Part shown: positions 24,301 through 37,580 of the stretch, piece after piece
Numbering within the stretch: position 1 is the stretch's first letter
How the letters are laid out: every line of letters starts with the position of its first letter
Assembly: GCA_036897485.1 (NCBI GenBank)
Contig: JAYMTF010000097.1
Coordinates: 1 to 54,225, forward strand
DNA length: 54,225 nt
Direction of reading: 5' to 3'
Origin: Pelargonium nanum
Lineage: Eukaryota > Streptophyta > Magnoliopsida > Geraniales > Geraniaceae
Translations under genes and position numbers: made by a program
The notes under the pieces: model-generated
The model's database searches: none
Seen by the model: only the letters and a program-made list of their open reading frames with translations
What the model was told of the DNA's origin: nothing

Positions 24301-24403
24301 AAATTCTCGAAATGAAGAAAAAAATAATACGTTAATGCGGCTCGACTTTAGGTATAAGCCTCGAAAATGCCCCTGGAATCTAGTTTACGTTTGCAGTCTT
24401 TTT
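24301..24403 (+). repeat. Diverged direct repeat, copy 1
   Basis: It shares AAATTCTCGAAA, TTAATGCGG, TATAAG and GAAAA, in that order, with 25472-25562. The two copies differ by an internal indel of about 10 bases and many substitutions. Function is unknown; each copy opens a reading frame at the ATGCGG, but neither frame is recognisable. Confidence 0.6.
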
Positions 24404-25471
24404 AAATTTAGTGACATAATTATATTGTTGTGGCTTAATTCTTCCGGACTTGAACTTACGGAATTTCCGTTGATGACTCGCGATATCCTACCTCCAGAAT
24501 TTATAATGGGTTTTTGCAGAGCAGGATTATATTAGCAGGTCTTTCTACTAAAAGTGATCTTAGTATTCTTTAACTTTAATTAGTAGCTTTGAAACCCAGA
24601 CTTAAGAAAGGGTCTAAATAACTAATATTTGTTTGTATAGCTCCTTAACCGGGCAGTATAATATTAATGCGAGCCCGTGCCTTAGGGTCAAGAGTTTTCT
24701 ATATAAAAGCCTAACAGGATTCCTGCAGAATTTTTTTTTTCTAGCAAACAAGGGAGCGGTTCTATAAGCTAAAGAGAACTTAATCCTTGGATTAATTAAC
24801 ATCCGAGAGTCCCTGACTTACCAAATAACCAAAAAAATTACTCTATCCTTATCGTTTTTTTACACCTTATATATAGAAGGAAAATAACCGGGCTCAGGGT
24901 ATATTATATGAATCTTCAGTAACTAATAAAAGTGTCCTTGAGATCATCTTTAAAGATTAGTTAGTACGGAATTTTACCTTTTTTAGGTTTGCCAAGACAG
25001 AGACTTCGCAACTTTTGACATGAGTCTGCTGCTTTATATAATATCCTTTTTGTCAAGAGAGTTTATAAGAGAGCTAGAATACAATTAGAGCAGGGGACCC
25101 AGTACTCTAAGAGGATTTCCTGAGTATTTAGTATTAATTAGGTACTACCCTTTTAGACCTATAAGTTTGAACTCATCACTAGAGCGAGAAACAAGAGGCA
25201 TTGTATCTCAAGAGAATTCTACCTTTTTACTAGTTACAAGAATTTCCGGGCTTTTCAAACGGGTAGGAGCTGCCTCCTACCTTTTCTTTACTAAAAAAGA
25301 GGATGAAATTATATCTAAGAGTTTAGTTAGATTATCTTTTGTTCATAAACTTATTAGTCTTTTCCAGTTATGTTTTAAAGAAAGGCTGTATCTCCTTCGT
25401 GGACTTTGTTGAAGTAAAGGGGTGTACGTAGGGGAGCCTCGGAAAGTAAATTTTTAGAGTAAAACCTTACT

Positions 25472-25562
25472 AAATTCTCGAAAAATTATAGATTAATGCG
25501 GTTTGAATTAAATATAAGTCTTGAAAACATCCTTAGAATGGTTTTTGCATTTAGTGCCTTTG
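25472..25562 (+). repeat. Diverged direct repeat, copy 2
   Basis: Partner of 24301-24403, 1.17 kb downstream in the same orientation. The shared blocks are AAATTCTCGAAA, TTAATGCGG, TATAAG and GAAAA, keeping their order and nearly their spacing. Confidence 0.6.
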
Positions 25563-28500
25563 AGCGAACTCGCGGATAACTAGGAGATTTATAGGCCGAT
25601 AGGTAGATACTCAGTTTGCTTCTTATCGCTACGAATCCTCCTCGCTGGAGATGCCCGAAATTCCTTGGTTTTCTAATTCTACAAACTTTTACTGAGTATA
25701 CAATACTTAAAATTAAAAGGCGCACATCAACCCACAAGGTACCTACTACTTACTATACACATACAAGAAATCCCGATTTTAAGAAATAGCTGCACTACTC
25801 TTTTTCTAAATTATAAAGTATAGAAAAAAAGCAAAGGATTTACTAATTTGAACAAATGTAATAAACCAAGGATAAGAAAAACTCTTAGAGCTATTTTGTT
25901 ATAATATATATATATATTGCAATTAAAAGCTAGTACAATCTAAGATTTCTACTAGAGTAGATAAAGTAGTAGGGTAATACGTAATTATTAAGCAAGAAGC
26001 ACACACTAAAGACTATCCTGAATTAATTGCCCTTTGCTAAACCGGGGTTCTTATAATCGGAGTAATTACATACACTAATAATAGGCACACCCCTCTTCGC
26101 CTTTTATCTTCATATCAAAAAAAGCCTAACCTCGCCAGGAACAAAAAGGGAATGTAATAAAACAAACTCGGTATCCCTCGGTATAACTATTTCAAAAAGC
26201 ATACTGGGCTAATGTGTATTCAGGATCCTGAACTGAAAGACGATGCTCGTTGCTTTGAGTCTCCCTTTTTGCTTGGTATGAAAAGTTCCCCCAGCTACCT
26301 AATTCAAAAGAAGGTAGCATCTTAAGACAGACAACCAAGATAATATATAATATAAAGCGGACTCTCACAGTAGCCTAAGACTAACTTATTAAGAAAAAGA
26401 CCACGTTACTTAATATCAAGATTTTTCTATTTATTATACTTTCACTTTTATTTCGTATATCCTCAAGCGAAGGACCCTAATTTTGTTAAAGCTTGGTGTA
26501 ACTGCTTTAGCTGTAGGCCATCGCTGAAGCTAGTAAGATAGCTGAGTCTAACAGATAAGTTTAGCAAAATGCCTTAGTTTAAAAATATTGTATTCATTTG
26601 TGTCCTTACTATGCCTATATACTGTATTACAGGGATCTTTAAGGACTAGTGTAAACTCAGTCCCCACTATGCTAAGCAAGCTTTTTCCGGAATAAAAACC
26701 TCGAAGTTCTCGTAAATCAGTAACAAATATAAACAAGAGATATTTACAAAGTATTATGACATATAGATGACTCTAACTTTGGGGCCCTTTATCAGTGCAT
26801 ACTCGTGAATTAAGAGGAAAGGGCTACTCAGGTTTACATATTCCAAGTCTCCTAAATTATTATAAATATTCTTTTATTTGAGCGCAGTGCCCGTTTTCGC
26901 CCTTCTTTTCAAAAAGGATAGTAGTACAAAATTACCTTAATGAACGTTACGTTTTAAACAAAAGTCCCTATTACTCTTGCTCCTTTTTAGTGCTTTAGAC
27001 ACTTCCGTTATTAATCTCGAATATTGAAATTAAACATAGGGGGTACCTATACATCCGGGGAAACCAGATTACAGATCAAAAAGTAAATGGTTTATTAGAA
27101 AAAAGACATAATATACTAAACATTTAAAGTTAAAAGCGGCCCCTACCCTAAATTAGTCAAGATTAAAAAAATTCTGGATAGAGCGCTTTAAGCCTTATGT
27201 ATAAAAGTAACCTTAAGAAACTGGTATTAGATCTAATGAAATTCCTATTGTTTTGTATTAAGAAGGACCCCTACTCTTAAGTAAATCTAAAAAAGGATTG
27301 TCAAATTAATACCTACAAAGCCCTACTTCAAGTTAGTCAATAATATTAGCTTTTGGAAAGTTTCTATTTAGTAAGGAAATAAACTCAGTTTTTAGCCTTT
27401 AAGAGCCCCTTAGTTAAGTATTGACATTTGAAGCTCTTAGTTCAACTACTTTACTGGAAACTCACTAAATATAATAAGTAACTAGAACTTTGGTAAGCAC
27501 TTATGGCTAATCTTTAAATAGCAGCTTTTTACTAGGATATATAAGTTCACAAAAACTTTTACTAGTAAGAACATTTTAAGATCCGGAATAACCTGAGAAT
27601 TGAAACGAGTGTGTATAATCAAGGTTTCGGCCATGTGACCCAAGGCCCCAAAAAGCTTGCTTAGTTTTTATCGAAATAAAATAAGCAATAAGACTTAATA
27701 TGGGGTAGAAACTTTTATAAAGAGTTTAATTAAATGCAGTAAAATCTTCTTGTATGAAATACCTCTTTATCGACCAATTACTTTTAGATAAATAATATCT
27801 GAGGGGCGCGGGGTTTCCTTGTATTGCTTACGGAATTCTGGCAGCCCTATGGAATGTAGAAAATGAAAAGAGAGTTAGAATCGCTTAGATAAGGACTTTA
27901 TTTGGCTCTATATCTACACCTCTTCTGGCAATTTAGAAGTTTTTAGCATGTATACTCTAGGTAGAACAGAGAAAAAATTGAGATGCTGGTCGTAGGTTCA
28001 AATAGTCCTTATTTATACTAGGTTTATAACCAAAACCCGGATTTCCTTAAAGTCTGAGATAGTAAGGGCAAACCTAAAAGGAGTTGTAGTACCAAAGTCT
28101 TGTTAAGCTCAGGAAAAAAGGCTATAAAACTTAAGACATTAGCCGCAGCCTACTTACACAACAACCCATCCAGTGTCGGAATTACTAATGAGTCCCCTTT
28201 TTCTAACCTGTGCCAAAGAAAGTATTGAGTGGTAGTAATCGGGATAAATATTGAATGAGAGAATTGCCAAGCTAGAAGTTACCAAAACTTACAAAAAGTG
28301 TCTTCAATTACTTATAAATAATAGATATAAGTAAAAGTTTGATAATTTATACGAAACTTTTAGAGTAGAACCCTTTATTATAGACCCAGAGCTATAACTT
28401 CTCTTTATTGTATTTATGTTTTTGGATTTTCTCAGGTAGCAAACATAATAGCTGAACGATTGAATTATCCTAAAGTAGAGAAGTTTATAAGACTGCAATT

Positions 28501-28940
28501 CGAGAGCAGGAGCCCCTTTTTTATGTTTTTATTAGTATAATATAGCACTATAATAAAGACTAGGTACTATGTTTATTATTAAAACGAGAACTTATAGTCA
28601 GGGATTCCTAAGGGTTGTTATGTACTAAAGACGTTACGTTAATGTCAAAATCAGTTCAAAAGGCATCCATAAAAAACCTTCACTCACGGTACAGAATAAC
28701 ACTAATTTTGTTACATTACCACTTATAGATTATAGAAATACAATAGAAGAAAAAATAAATATTATATAATAGGCGTGGAATTAGTACAGATATACTTCTT
28801 AGATCACTTTGTGTTTGGAGGATAAGACTTCTTTTCAATAAGAAAAGTTAAAGTAAGAAACTAGAAATTATAAATAGGTTATATCCCAGGTATTTAAATT
28901 AATAAATCCTGTTAGTTAACAAAAACTAACTGTATAATAA

Positions 28941-29001
28941 AAAGAGATAGAGCGCGTACCCCGGGGGTACGGATGGCATAGGTTCAAGCCCTGCCTATTA
29001 C
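28941..29001 (+). pseudogene. tRNA-Pro-like relic (anticodon CGG)
   Basis: The 3' two thirds fold well. The anticodon arm CGTAC-CCCGGGG-GTACG has five perfect pairs and anticodon CGG. The T-arm ATAGG-TTCAAGC-CCTGC has four pairs. The D-arm end AGCGC and the GGCATAGGTTCAA stretch resemble plant mitochondrial trnP (AGCGC, GGCCATAGGTTCGAATCCTG). Position 33 is C instead of the near-universal T. The D-stem partner is missing and the acceptor stem does not close, so it is probably a decayed trnP. Confidence 0.4.
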
Positions 29002-30928
29002 AAGTATTTTGACTTCTAATAGCTAAATTCTTTTCAGGATATGAAAGGCCAGGTATATTACTTCAATATAAGTTATAGTAAATATTTTAAAAAGTGACAA
29101 GGGCTCCTGGTTTCAGATATCAGAATTCTTCCGTTATTAGAGCTTTTATTGTACTTAATATTGTGAGTTGAATGAGAGCTTTTTAGCTTTTCGATCAAGA
29201 TTCTTACCGCATATGCCCCGAGACTCCTTATTCAGTTTGGGAATTGTAATCAGGCACTTCTTTTTAGAAGGAAAACAAAGGTTCAGCAAAAAACAGGTAA
29301 TAGAATTTTTATTAATTGACTCAAGTTATGCAAAAAAGAAGGTTAGTGCTTTTTGTATAAAAGAGAGAAGCTACTAAATTAAGGGATATATTCTATTCAA
29401 TTTGTAGAAAACCCAGACTGAGGTTAAGGATTATATTCTAAACGACATACGATAAGTTGTTCTTGACAAGGGGGGTTAAAGAATTTCTTTACTGAACTGA
29501 AAGTGTAGGGTAAAATTACAACTAAAAGGGAAACTCTTCTGGGCTTTTGTATAGAAAAAGTTTTAAAACCTATTACTGGGGTTGGCCGAAAGGTATTTTC
29601 CTTTTCCTCAATAACTATCAAGGTTAGGGTCCGGTATTATAAAAAGGGACTCTACTCTAATTCATTTGTATACTCCTAGCTTGGATCCATATACTCTTAT
29701 AGGGCTTGCAAATAGGAAAATACGCGGTGGAAGCTCCTAGCTTATAAGAAAAACAAGGGTCTACAGAGCATTTAATTTCACGAGTACCTCCTAATACCAT
29801 TTAGCTCGCTGAGGGAAAGTCTACTAATAAGAAAAGTTTCCAGTACTCTGGTCGTGAAAAATACAATACTAGGTCAAAACTCGCACCTTTAATTTAAGAA
29901 GGCTCAAAGAATACCGGGGTTTAGTAGGAGACTTCCATAGAAGTTATTTCCAGGTTTTGAAGTAGCTAAGTGGTACTCTGCTTTAATGTACTTAAAAAAG
30001 TGCTTTATAAGGAATATTAAGGCTCCCTTTTTTACTTGTAAACTAAAAGACTCTCCTTATTTGATAAGCTTTAAGGGCCCGCTATAAGAGAGTTTTATAG
30101 TCTATCATATTCAATAGTTAATTGAGAAAAGTTACATCTAGTCCGCTGGTCTTTTCCAAGTTAGAATGCTTCCAGGAGCTGCTTTAGCCGGGGCATGTAC
30201 CATTTACCCTCGTGCATACAGATGTATTTTCTTACTTACCTATTTTTGAAGCTGCTCCCAGATTTGAACTTATATATATATAACAAACCTTATAATTTTT
30301 GGTCCATTTGGAACTCCCGTCCTTAAAAAGTTCCCATCTTGATTTTTTTAACAAAGGGTATACCGCCCTCATACTTTTGACAAACTTATTACTAGATAAA
30401 GAAATTAAGAAAACCTTTGCTTTTTTCACAGTAGTCTTTATTGAGGATTCACTTAATTTGCATGTACTTGTGAGTTAGTTAAGGTACATCATGGGTTTCA
30501 AGAGTCTGAAAACTGCTTAAATAGTCTTTATCTCTCGATCTAACCTATTCTTTCTTAACACTAAAGTTCGACGCGACATAAGAAGGTCCGCATTTAAGAA
30601 CAAGCTTAACCAGGATACTTATTATAAGACTAAACAAATGTATCACAGTTCCAGAGTTCAATCTTTTACTCAAAACAAAAAATAGAGTACTATAAAGACC
30701 CCTTACTATTTTAAGATTTTTTCCTTATTTAGAAAGTATACTGAAATGAACTACTACTCTACTTTTTTTATTTAACAGGACTGAGAAGTATTTCTGGTTC
30801 AAACTAAACTCCTTTTGATTTTGAATATCCAAGCTAGGTTTTTCTTTCCTTTATTTAGACGCTTCGTTAACGACATAACACAATTCAATTAGGGCTTCTC
30901 ATAGACTTGGTTTATTTCCTAGACTTAA

Positions 30929-30966
30929 GGTAAAACTCGTAACAAAGTGGCAATTCTATGGCTGGA
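30929..30966 (+). rRNA. SSU rRNA 3'-end-like segment
   Basis: GGTAAAACTCGTAACAA, GTGGC and, after a gap, GGCTGGA follow the SSU 3' terminus GGTGAAGTCGTAACAAGGTAGCC...GGCTGGA with a few substitutions and a deletion of roughly 8-10 bases in the last helix. Several blocks in the right order make chance very unlikely. The expected upstream decoding-site sequence (GTACACACCGCCCGTC) is not found nearby. Confidence 0.45.
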
Positions 30967-33227
30967 AAAGTCAATTCTATTAATCTCCTAGCCTCCTCCC
31001 TCTCCCTTTGGTAAAACTTTCGAAGTTAAAGAAGAGCAAAAATACTAAGCAAATGAGGGCCCTATTGGCTAATTTCAACCAGTATCTTGCAGATTTGGAT
31101 TTAGAGATAGTTGATAATACTATTACAGAACTACTCAACGAAGGGGGATAGATAGAAACTCGAATTTTGCTTAACTCTTAACGAGTCCTATCCACGAAAG
31201 GGAACTAGCACTCCTGATAGAGCTTCAACCAGATCTAGTACTATTCTTATGTTTTGCATTTAACTTTTCGGTGTTTAATTTCTTTTTGGTAAAGTCTTTT
31301 ATAGGAGAATATCCGATAAACGTATCCCTAAAACTAGTACTCAAGTTTCTACATTAACGACTATAAACTATAAGGAGATATTCACTCCTTTAGTGAAGCC
31401 ATGTTATAATAATATTTTGTTTTTTCGCCCACAATATACATAAGAAATGCTCTAAACTAAAGAATATATTTTTAAAATTAGGAATAGAACCCATAGTTAT
31501 TATAGCTAGAAATTTTTACTAAAGTATCCCCCTAAAGTATATTACTGGTTTTTAGAAAGTAGGGGATATTATATAACTAAAGATAAAACCCACTTGAAAT
31601 AGAAATAAGAACTATATTTAAAAAGTCTGCCTAGAACAAAGAATACTATTACATTACTCCCTAAAGTACTTATACTTATTAAAAAGCTACTAGACAACAA
31701 GAAACCTAATCGCCCCTGCAAGAACAAATAAAGAAAAGGAATAATATAGATATTTCCTAAGAGTCTTAAGAGTATAGCATAAACTCACGAAAAACCCTTA
31801 GTAATCCCCAAATTCTCCGAAAGACGAAACTATATTTTTAATTTTTAAAGAGCTCCTTTTTATAGAATTGGGTACTTTCCGACCCCACTATTACTTTGCG
31901 AATAGCACTTTAATAACTCATAAATATGTCGAAGCAACCCCTTATTAGAAAGAGTTAGAACAGCATTCCTAAAATATTCAAGTGAGAGGTTAAAATACTG
32001 CCTTAAATTATTAAATCAAAGTATTCAAACTAAAGCTTAGATAATTACTTATCTTAATGATAACATATCCATTATATAGCCCTAGAATAGTAGGAGATTT
32101 TCCAGGAGTCCGCTCAGTTCTTTCCCTACATAACGTCATATTTATTTCTCTTGCTCTGTGTTATTCACTTATTCTTTGATAGCTTCTCGGAAATGAATAT
32201 CTGATTGTTTCGAAAGGAAGAAGATTTTTTCGGCGTAATATATACCCAAATCTAAGAGGTTCGAATCCTATTGCTTGAGTATAGAAATTTTTAAGTAGAA
32301 CCTCATAAACTATTTGTGATATCTAGTATTTCGAGTATAAGAACAATCTTATTAGAAAGTACGCTAGAAAACTTCCAAGATTACTTTTGACCCTGTATAC
32401 AAAAAAGAGTTTGCCTTAGTTTTTTACTAGGTAATTAAGGGGTCTGGTAATGAGAATCTTTGCAAGTTTATATAATTATAGATCGTTTTAAAGTAACGTC
32501 CAAGAGGGGATTCCTTGGTTCAGTTCACATATAAATAGAATTATAGGTTTATTACTAATGCAACAGGACCCTATATGGAAATGGAATCGAGGATTCAGCT
32601 GATATTAAGGAGTGCGCTTTACTAAACAGTAGGTACGGAGAAGGGCTTAGCTAAAGTAGAGAGTTCATACTTAATGATTAAAAGTGTTGAAAACAGCAGT
32701 TAAATGAATAACAAGACCCAAAAACCATTTTAAAGAGGGATCTTGTTGGTATCTTAGTAGACGTAAAGATTGATTGCCTTAATTATATAATTATATAAAG
32801 AGAATATCCAGAGCCCTTACTTGTATTTCAAGTTAAGCAATCCTCACTTATAGGATATTTTCGTAGAGGTGCAGGTACCAGGGCGTATAATAAGTCCCTA
32901 CTTACTAGCAATTACACCCCCTCCTGTTAGCATATGAGCGGGCTTACTAAGTTCAAATGAGATATTTATTTCGCTAGAGGGTGTGGCTAAATCTATTTTG
33001 AATATAAAATTAATTTTTGTAGTACTCAAGTCGTGTAATTTTTTTATCTCATTAAATGCTGGGGTCTCTTACTAAGTTGGTTTAGCTCGAAATATCCTAT
33101 TATTCTTTTGCACGACCAGACACTTAATTCAGGGTTTTAATATTTTCTTTTTACTCATGTAGATGGACTAGATTGCATGCCAACAAGCAGTACCACTAAG
33201 GAACGGATTTAGAATTGGGTGGAATGT

Positions 33228-33237
33228 ACAGCCATGC
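33228..33237 (-). rRNA. SSU rRNA-like motif (E. coli about 1050 region)
   Basis: ACAGCCATGC is the exact complement of the SSU site GCATGGCTGT and is followed by G-C-x-A-C much as in the complement of SSU (AGCACC). Ten bases are expected about 0.03 times by chance. Flanks diverge. Confidence 0.25.
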
Positions 33238-33720
33238 GCCACTATACTATAGAGATTGAAAATTAATAAGGGGCTCTATTCTGAAGTCCGATAAACAAAA
33301 ATTATTTAATTACAGGACTCATTAGCAATAAACAGTTATTCAGTAAAGACTACTTTAAGGGACACCCACTAACTAATGAAGAAACTTAGTATTACTTCTG
33401 TACATTAACCCGTTGTTATACTCATTCTTCCTCAAAATAGTCGCAAGGCTCATATAAAGTAAAATTACCCATCGGAAAACTATTACAAAAATGTACGAGA
33501 AAGCTGGCTTTGAGAAGAATCTTAATTAAATTATTTTATTAATTAGGCATATAATTTATCGAATTTTAATGTCCGTATTTTAACAGGGTTTATCTAATTG
33601 TGAAGAATGGGTTAGTCTTGTTTTTTTACACGAGAGCAAGTTAGTAATCAAAGCTAGTAAATAAAATATAAGAACATTTTATCCCATTGTCGGCTCTTTC
33701 CCTTGATGCGTTTTTATGAT

Positions 33721-33773
33721 GTGGGGGACTTTTGAACCAACAGCCTTACGTACAATTCAGAGGTGCTCTACTC
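33721..33773 (-). pseudogene. tRNA relic (pair member with 22491)
   Basis: GTAGAGCACCTC, a diverged middle and GTTGGTTCAAAA followed by TCCCCC are shared with the relic at 22491-22542, on the same strand. No acceptor or T-stem can be formed. Confidence 0.35.
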
Positions 33774-34769
33774 CTTTATGTGTAATACTTTTTTTTAATA
33801 AATTATATGATCCGTATTTAATAAGGAACCTCCTTAATCATGAATTGCCTCACAAAAAGGATTACTACTTACTTTTCCACAAGGGTTAAAGTGTAGTCGA
33901 AACCCTTAAATATTCTTTTAGCCAACGATAACTGCGTCGTCAGAAAGCTTCGCGCTATGGAAATAAAAAACTAAGACACAAGAACAGAATAGGAACTAAA
34001 AATACCCTATACAACTAAAAGGAGCCTCTCTCTTGGTTTACCTATAGTTTGAAGATTCATTCCTAAATTATCCTAAAGGACATGTAACTAAAATCCTTAA
34101 TTTATGCTTAGCTTATCCTTCGTACTAAATGAAATCCTAATATATATTGGGGATACCCTATATTGTAGTAGATTTTTTTTCAAGCAGATGCATTCAACCG
34201 TAGATAAAGCACAGTTCTGGGAAATAAAGAATTTTGAACGTGAATTTACGATCGCATAATAAAAGGGGCCCCTATTTCTCAATGGCAAGAGCATTCGGTT
34301 ATTGACTAGCTATTAGGTCTAATTTTGCTTGAGTAGAATATCCCTGTAATTTATCAGCAGCCCGTTTAAATGTACTATACATTGAATTCATAGAATAGGT
34401 CAGGGGAAAACAGAAGTAAAGTCCAAGTCTTAAAAAGGTTCTTATATCCTGAGGAGGAACTAAGTCCGTTTTAGTATATTTATATTACAGTATGTACTTT
34501 TGCGCGGCATTCATTCAAAGGTTTTTCTTGCTTCTATATATAGATGTATATTAGATTTTAAAAAAATACGAGAGAATTCTTGTGTATTGTGATCTAATTT
34601 AGCAAGCTACTCCGACACAGTCAATATGTTGTCACCCGGCAGTCTATAACTTGTATCTCAATATTCGATAGACTTCTCTTTTTAAGCGATAACCGAGTTG
34701 AATTCTATATCGCAATCTCATCGTATCTTGATGAATAAAGAATTCCAAATCCTGGTTGAAGTTCATAGT

Positions 34770-34789
34770 TTAATAATAGTTAATAATAG
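34770..34789 (+). repeat. 10-bp tandem duplication
   Basis: TTAATAATAG occurs twice without a gap. It is one of many short perfect duplications in the window. Confidence 0.9.
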
Positions 34790-37139
34790 ATCGTATTAAG
34801 GATCACTACGACAAAGGGGTGTATATTACTGCAAAATATATTTAAATACTATGAGTAAAAGAGTAAAAAGACTAGTACTGATTTATTCAAAAACCCCGGT
34901 CATTGAGAAAAACCAAATTTAAGGATTGGCGAAAAAGCACTAAATCTCCAAGAAAGAGACTACTCACGCGGAGGTAGGTGAGTCACCGTGTTGAAGATAA
35001 CCGGGTAATATATAATCAAAAATTTCTGCTATTAGCAGGAATCCTTTGAACTTTGATAAACTGATTGGCATTTAGGTAAATATATATATATATTTAAAAT
35101 ATTCCTATATAGTGAGGTTTATTAAGCTTATAAGAGGCTAGAGAAGTTAAGAAACAGATACCTCTTTAATGGAATACCCTGTAGCTTAACCTTTCGTACT
35201 TAAGAAAATTCCAACAGAGCTTTTCAAAAAGGACCGAGGCCTTTGTTACACCGAGGAGAGACACTCAATTTTAGATTATTAAGAATTCATATTGAAATAA
35301 AGCGCTTTTGTTATAAACTTGAAAAGCTAGGTTCAGGGTCTATAACGACCAAGTCCTGCATCTTTGCAGCATACTTGTTATGACCCTTAATTACTGTTAT
35401 TAAGAAAGATTCAATACATATAAGTATTTGCTTTTTATTATCTTTATCTAATGAATCCCAGTAGGAAAACAGACTCTATTTTATAAAGAAGTGTGCTTAG
35501 TCATGTACATTGCGTCAAAATGTTCTTAACACGAAGTCCTAGCTAGTTAAATATTATTCTTACTTAAGGCTTGTATTAATGTAAGCGTGCCGACCCTCTG
35601 CTATGTATGGGGAACAGTTTGTCGTTTTTCTAACTTTCTGCAGTTTTATATACTTAGGTTACTATCCCTCGAGGGACTGTATGAGTAGTACTTTTATACT
35701 TAGTATGGATTACTAGAATAAAATATCAAAGGAAGCTTACTTTTTCTCTTCTTCCTATTTCTAGGATACCTCGCGATTCTGTTTGACTATAGATTATGCT
35801 CTAAGACTTCAGTATTACATATTACACAAAATCGAAGTTAAACTAATATTGTTGTTAAATACATCCGATCAAGTGCTTCTTAACGCATTCGAACCTTTGC
35901 ATGCTGTTTCCCACGAACCGATGCTCCGCCAAGAAAGTTACAACCACAAAGGGGATACTTCTATGCTATTGAAGCAATTCAAAGAAAAAAGGATCTTACT
36001 TTGGTTAACAGGACTTGAACCTTTGAAATAGGAGTCTTTGAGTTAGTGCTATAACTATAGCATGGTATGTTTTACTTTTTGTTAAATTATTTAGATCAAC
36101 TAAAGTATAAAGTAAAGTTTCAAGGACTAAAATAAGAGGGGAACCCCTGTGAAAGCATTCCCTCGCAGTATAGTATAAAAAGAAAACCTCAACTAAGAAC
36201 ATAAACTCCATAAACTCAAGGTAGTATTCCTCGTGTGGGATTGAGTTGAAGTACTAAAAAACTATTTGTCTAGTTATCGTTACAGCATGGAATACAGAAT
36301 ATTATCCTTGTTTAGAAACGGACCTGAAATAGTACGATCTGTGTGGGTTTCTAAGAATGCTTAACTGCGATGGCTATTAACTTTAAAGTTTTTTATTTGA
36401 ACCCCTTTTATAAAAGAACAAGGAGTTTCTAAGCCAACACTGAATCTAGCTATACTCCTGTCAGGAGTACCTTTAAATAAAGCTCAGTTTGTCTAATACA
36501 ACCTGTCAAGATTGTTTACCAAACCTATTTCTGAGTAGGGGGCTCTATGGAGATATATGCCATGCAACGAATCCTATGGGATCCTGGAGAAATATTTAGA
36601 CAGCAACTGGAGTATGGTTACTTACTGGGTTTTTTCTTTTTTATATCGCTTAGGGGATATAAATATAATATAAGTTATCCTTTAGTAGCTTTTACCTAAC
36701 TTTTAGCATAAATAAAAGCCTCTTTCCCTTGCCTATTGTACAATAGGGCACCTGTTCTTCTGTTTAGAGCCTTCTTTATCATATACATATTCAAAAATGT
36801 TCAATTCTGAAATCGATTTTTCATTATATTGAAAGAATTCTTTTATAGCAGCATCTCTGCCGCAAATATGAGTATGGTACTCCAAAATCCTTTAGTCTTT
36901 TTCCATACAACCGGTAAATCATCCTTGAAAGCAAAGACAACAAAAAGATCTCAACCATTACTCTGTACTACGATTGGTAAGTAATCCAGAGTTAAAGTCT
37001 TCACAAGTAAAATCCTTTCAAGGAGCATTCCTTATTAATTATTTTTAAAATAAACCCATATTAATTTGTATACAACGTACCCTAAATTTCTGTTATAGAA
37101 AATTATAGTCAGTATATAGACCCAAAATGTACGAGATAA

Positions 37140-37170
37140 GGGTTATCTAAACTTGTTGCTGCCTATGTAG
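37140..37170 (-). rRNA. Two SSU rRNA-like motifs joined (about 790 and 350 regions)
   Basis: Read as complement, GGGTTATCTAA plus ACTTGTT resembles the SSU 790 site (GGGTATCTAATCCTGTT) with one insertion. It is followed directly by TGCTGCCTATGTAG, which resembles the complement of the SSU 350 site (TGCTGCCTCCCGTAG). The two lie in the correct order for a minus-strand SSU gene, but about 400 bases that should separate them are missing. Confidence 0.4.
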
Positions 37171-37580
37171 AATCCTTAATATCTAAAATATAAATTTTCT
37201 GAGCTATATGAACTTTAGCCCACTTAAAAATTACTCTTGAGACTTGATTAGAGTGACTAAAGCTCACACCATAAAGAACCTCTTAAAGGTATTATTCTTT
37301 AATTTGTCTTTTTGGCAAGTAGGTGTCTAAAAGCGAAGTACTCTCTTTTAGGTACTCCTCCTAATATTGTAAAGAGTTCCTAGTTCTGAATTAGAAAAGG
37401 GGCTCCCGGTTCCTTGTAAAGAGATTGTGTACTTACTATGATTTTTTTTTAGCTCATTATGCATTTCAGACTAGATATCTTATTATTTATGCCGAAATGT
37501 TGTCCCTTACTAAGTAAGAGGGATAGTCTAGCGGGTTTCTTAGCGCTTTGGTAACTTTGGGTAGGTTCTCTAAATTTTGA

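Larger units (their letters stand above)
21758..30928. other. Gene-free stretch
   Basis: About 9 kb without an intact gene. It contains tRNA relics (22491 and 28941), an SSU-like motif (22793), a diverged direct-repeat pair (24301 and 25472), LSU-like motifs (24235 minus, 28660 minus, 30694 plus) and GC mini-palindromes such as 23074-23086. Frames at 24335 (+), 25167 (+), 25486 (-) and 29168 (+) reach 66-83 codons but show no convincing family features. Confidence 0.55.

Noticed and set aside
24335-24535. FPLMT followed by FI-x-G-x-x-R, as in RNA polymerase beta subunit
   Set aside because: A five-residue identity is expected by chance many times when comparing with all organelle proteins, and nothing around it fits rpoB.
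25902-25917. AT dinucleotide runs (here and at 35080-35094) as origins
   Set aside because: Simple TA runs are expected in such DNA, and nothing nearby supports a replication role.
35783-36031. Possible cox1 traces (DQVLL and NHK) in an 82-codon plus frame
   Set aside because: Only scattered residues agree with cox1 (DQILxGNHQLYNV, STNHKDIG), and in the wrong order. Too weak to separate from coincidence.
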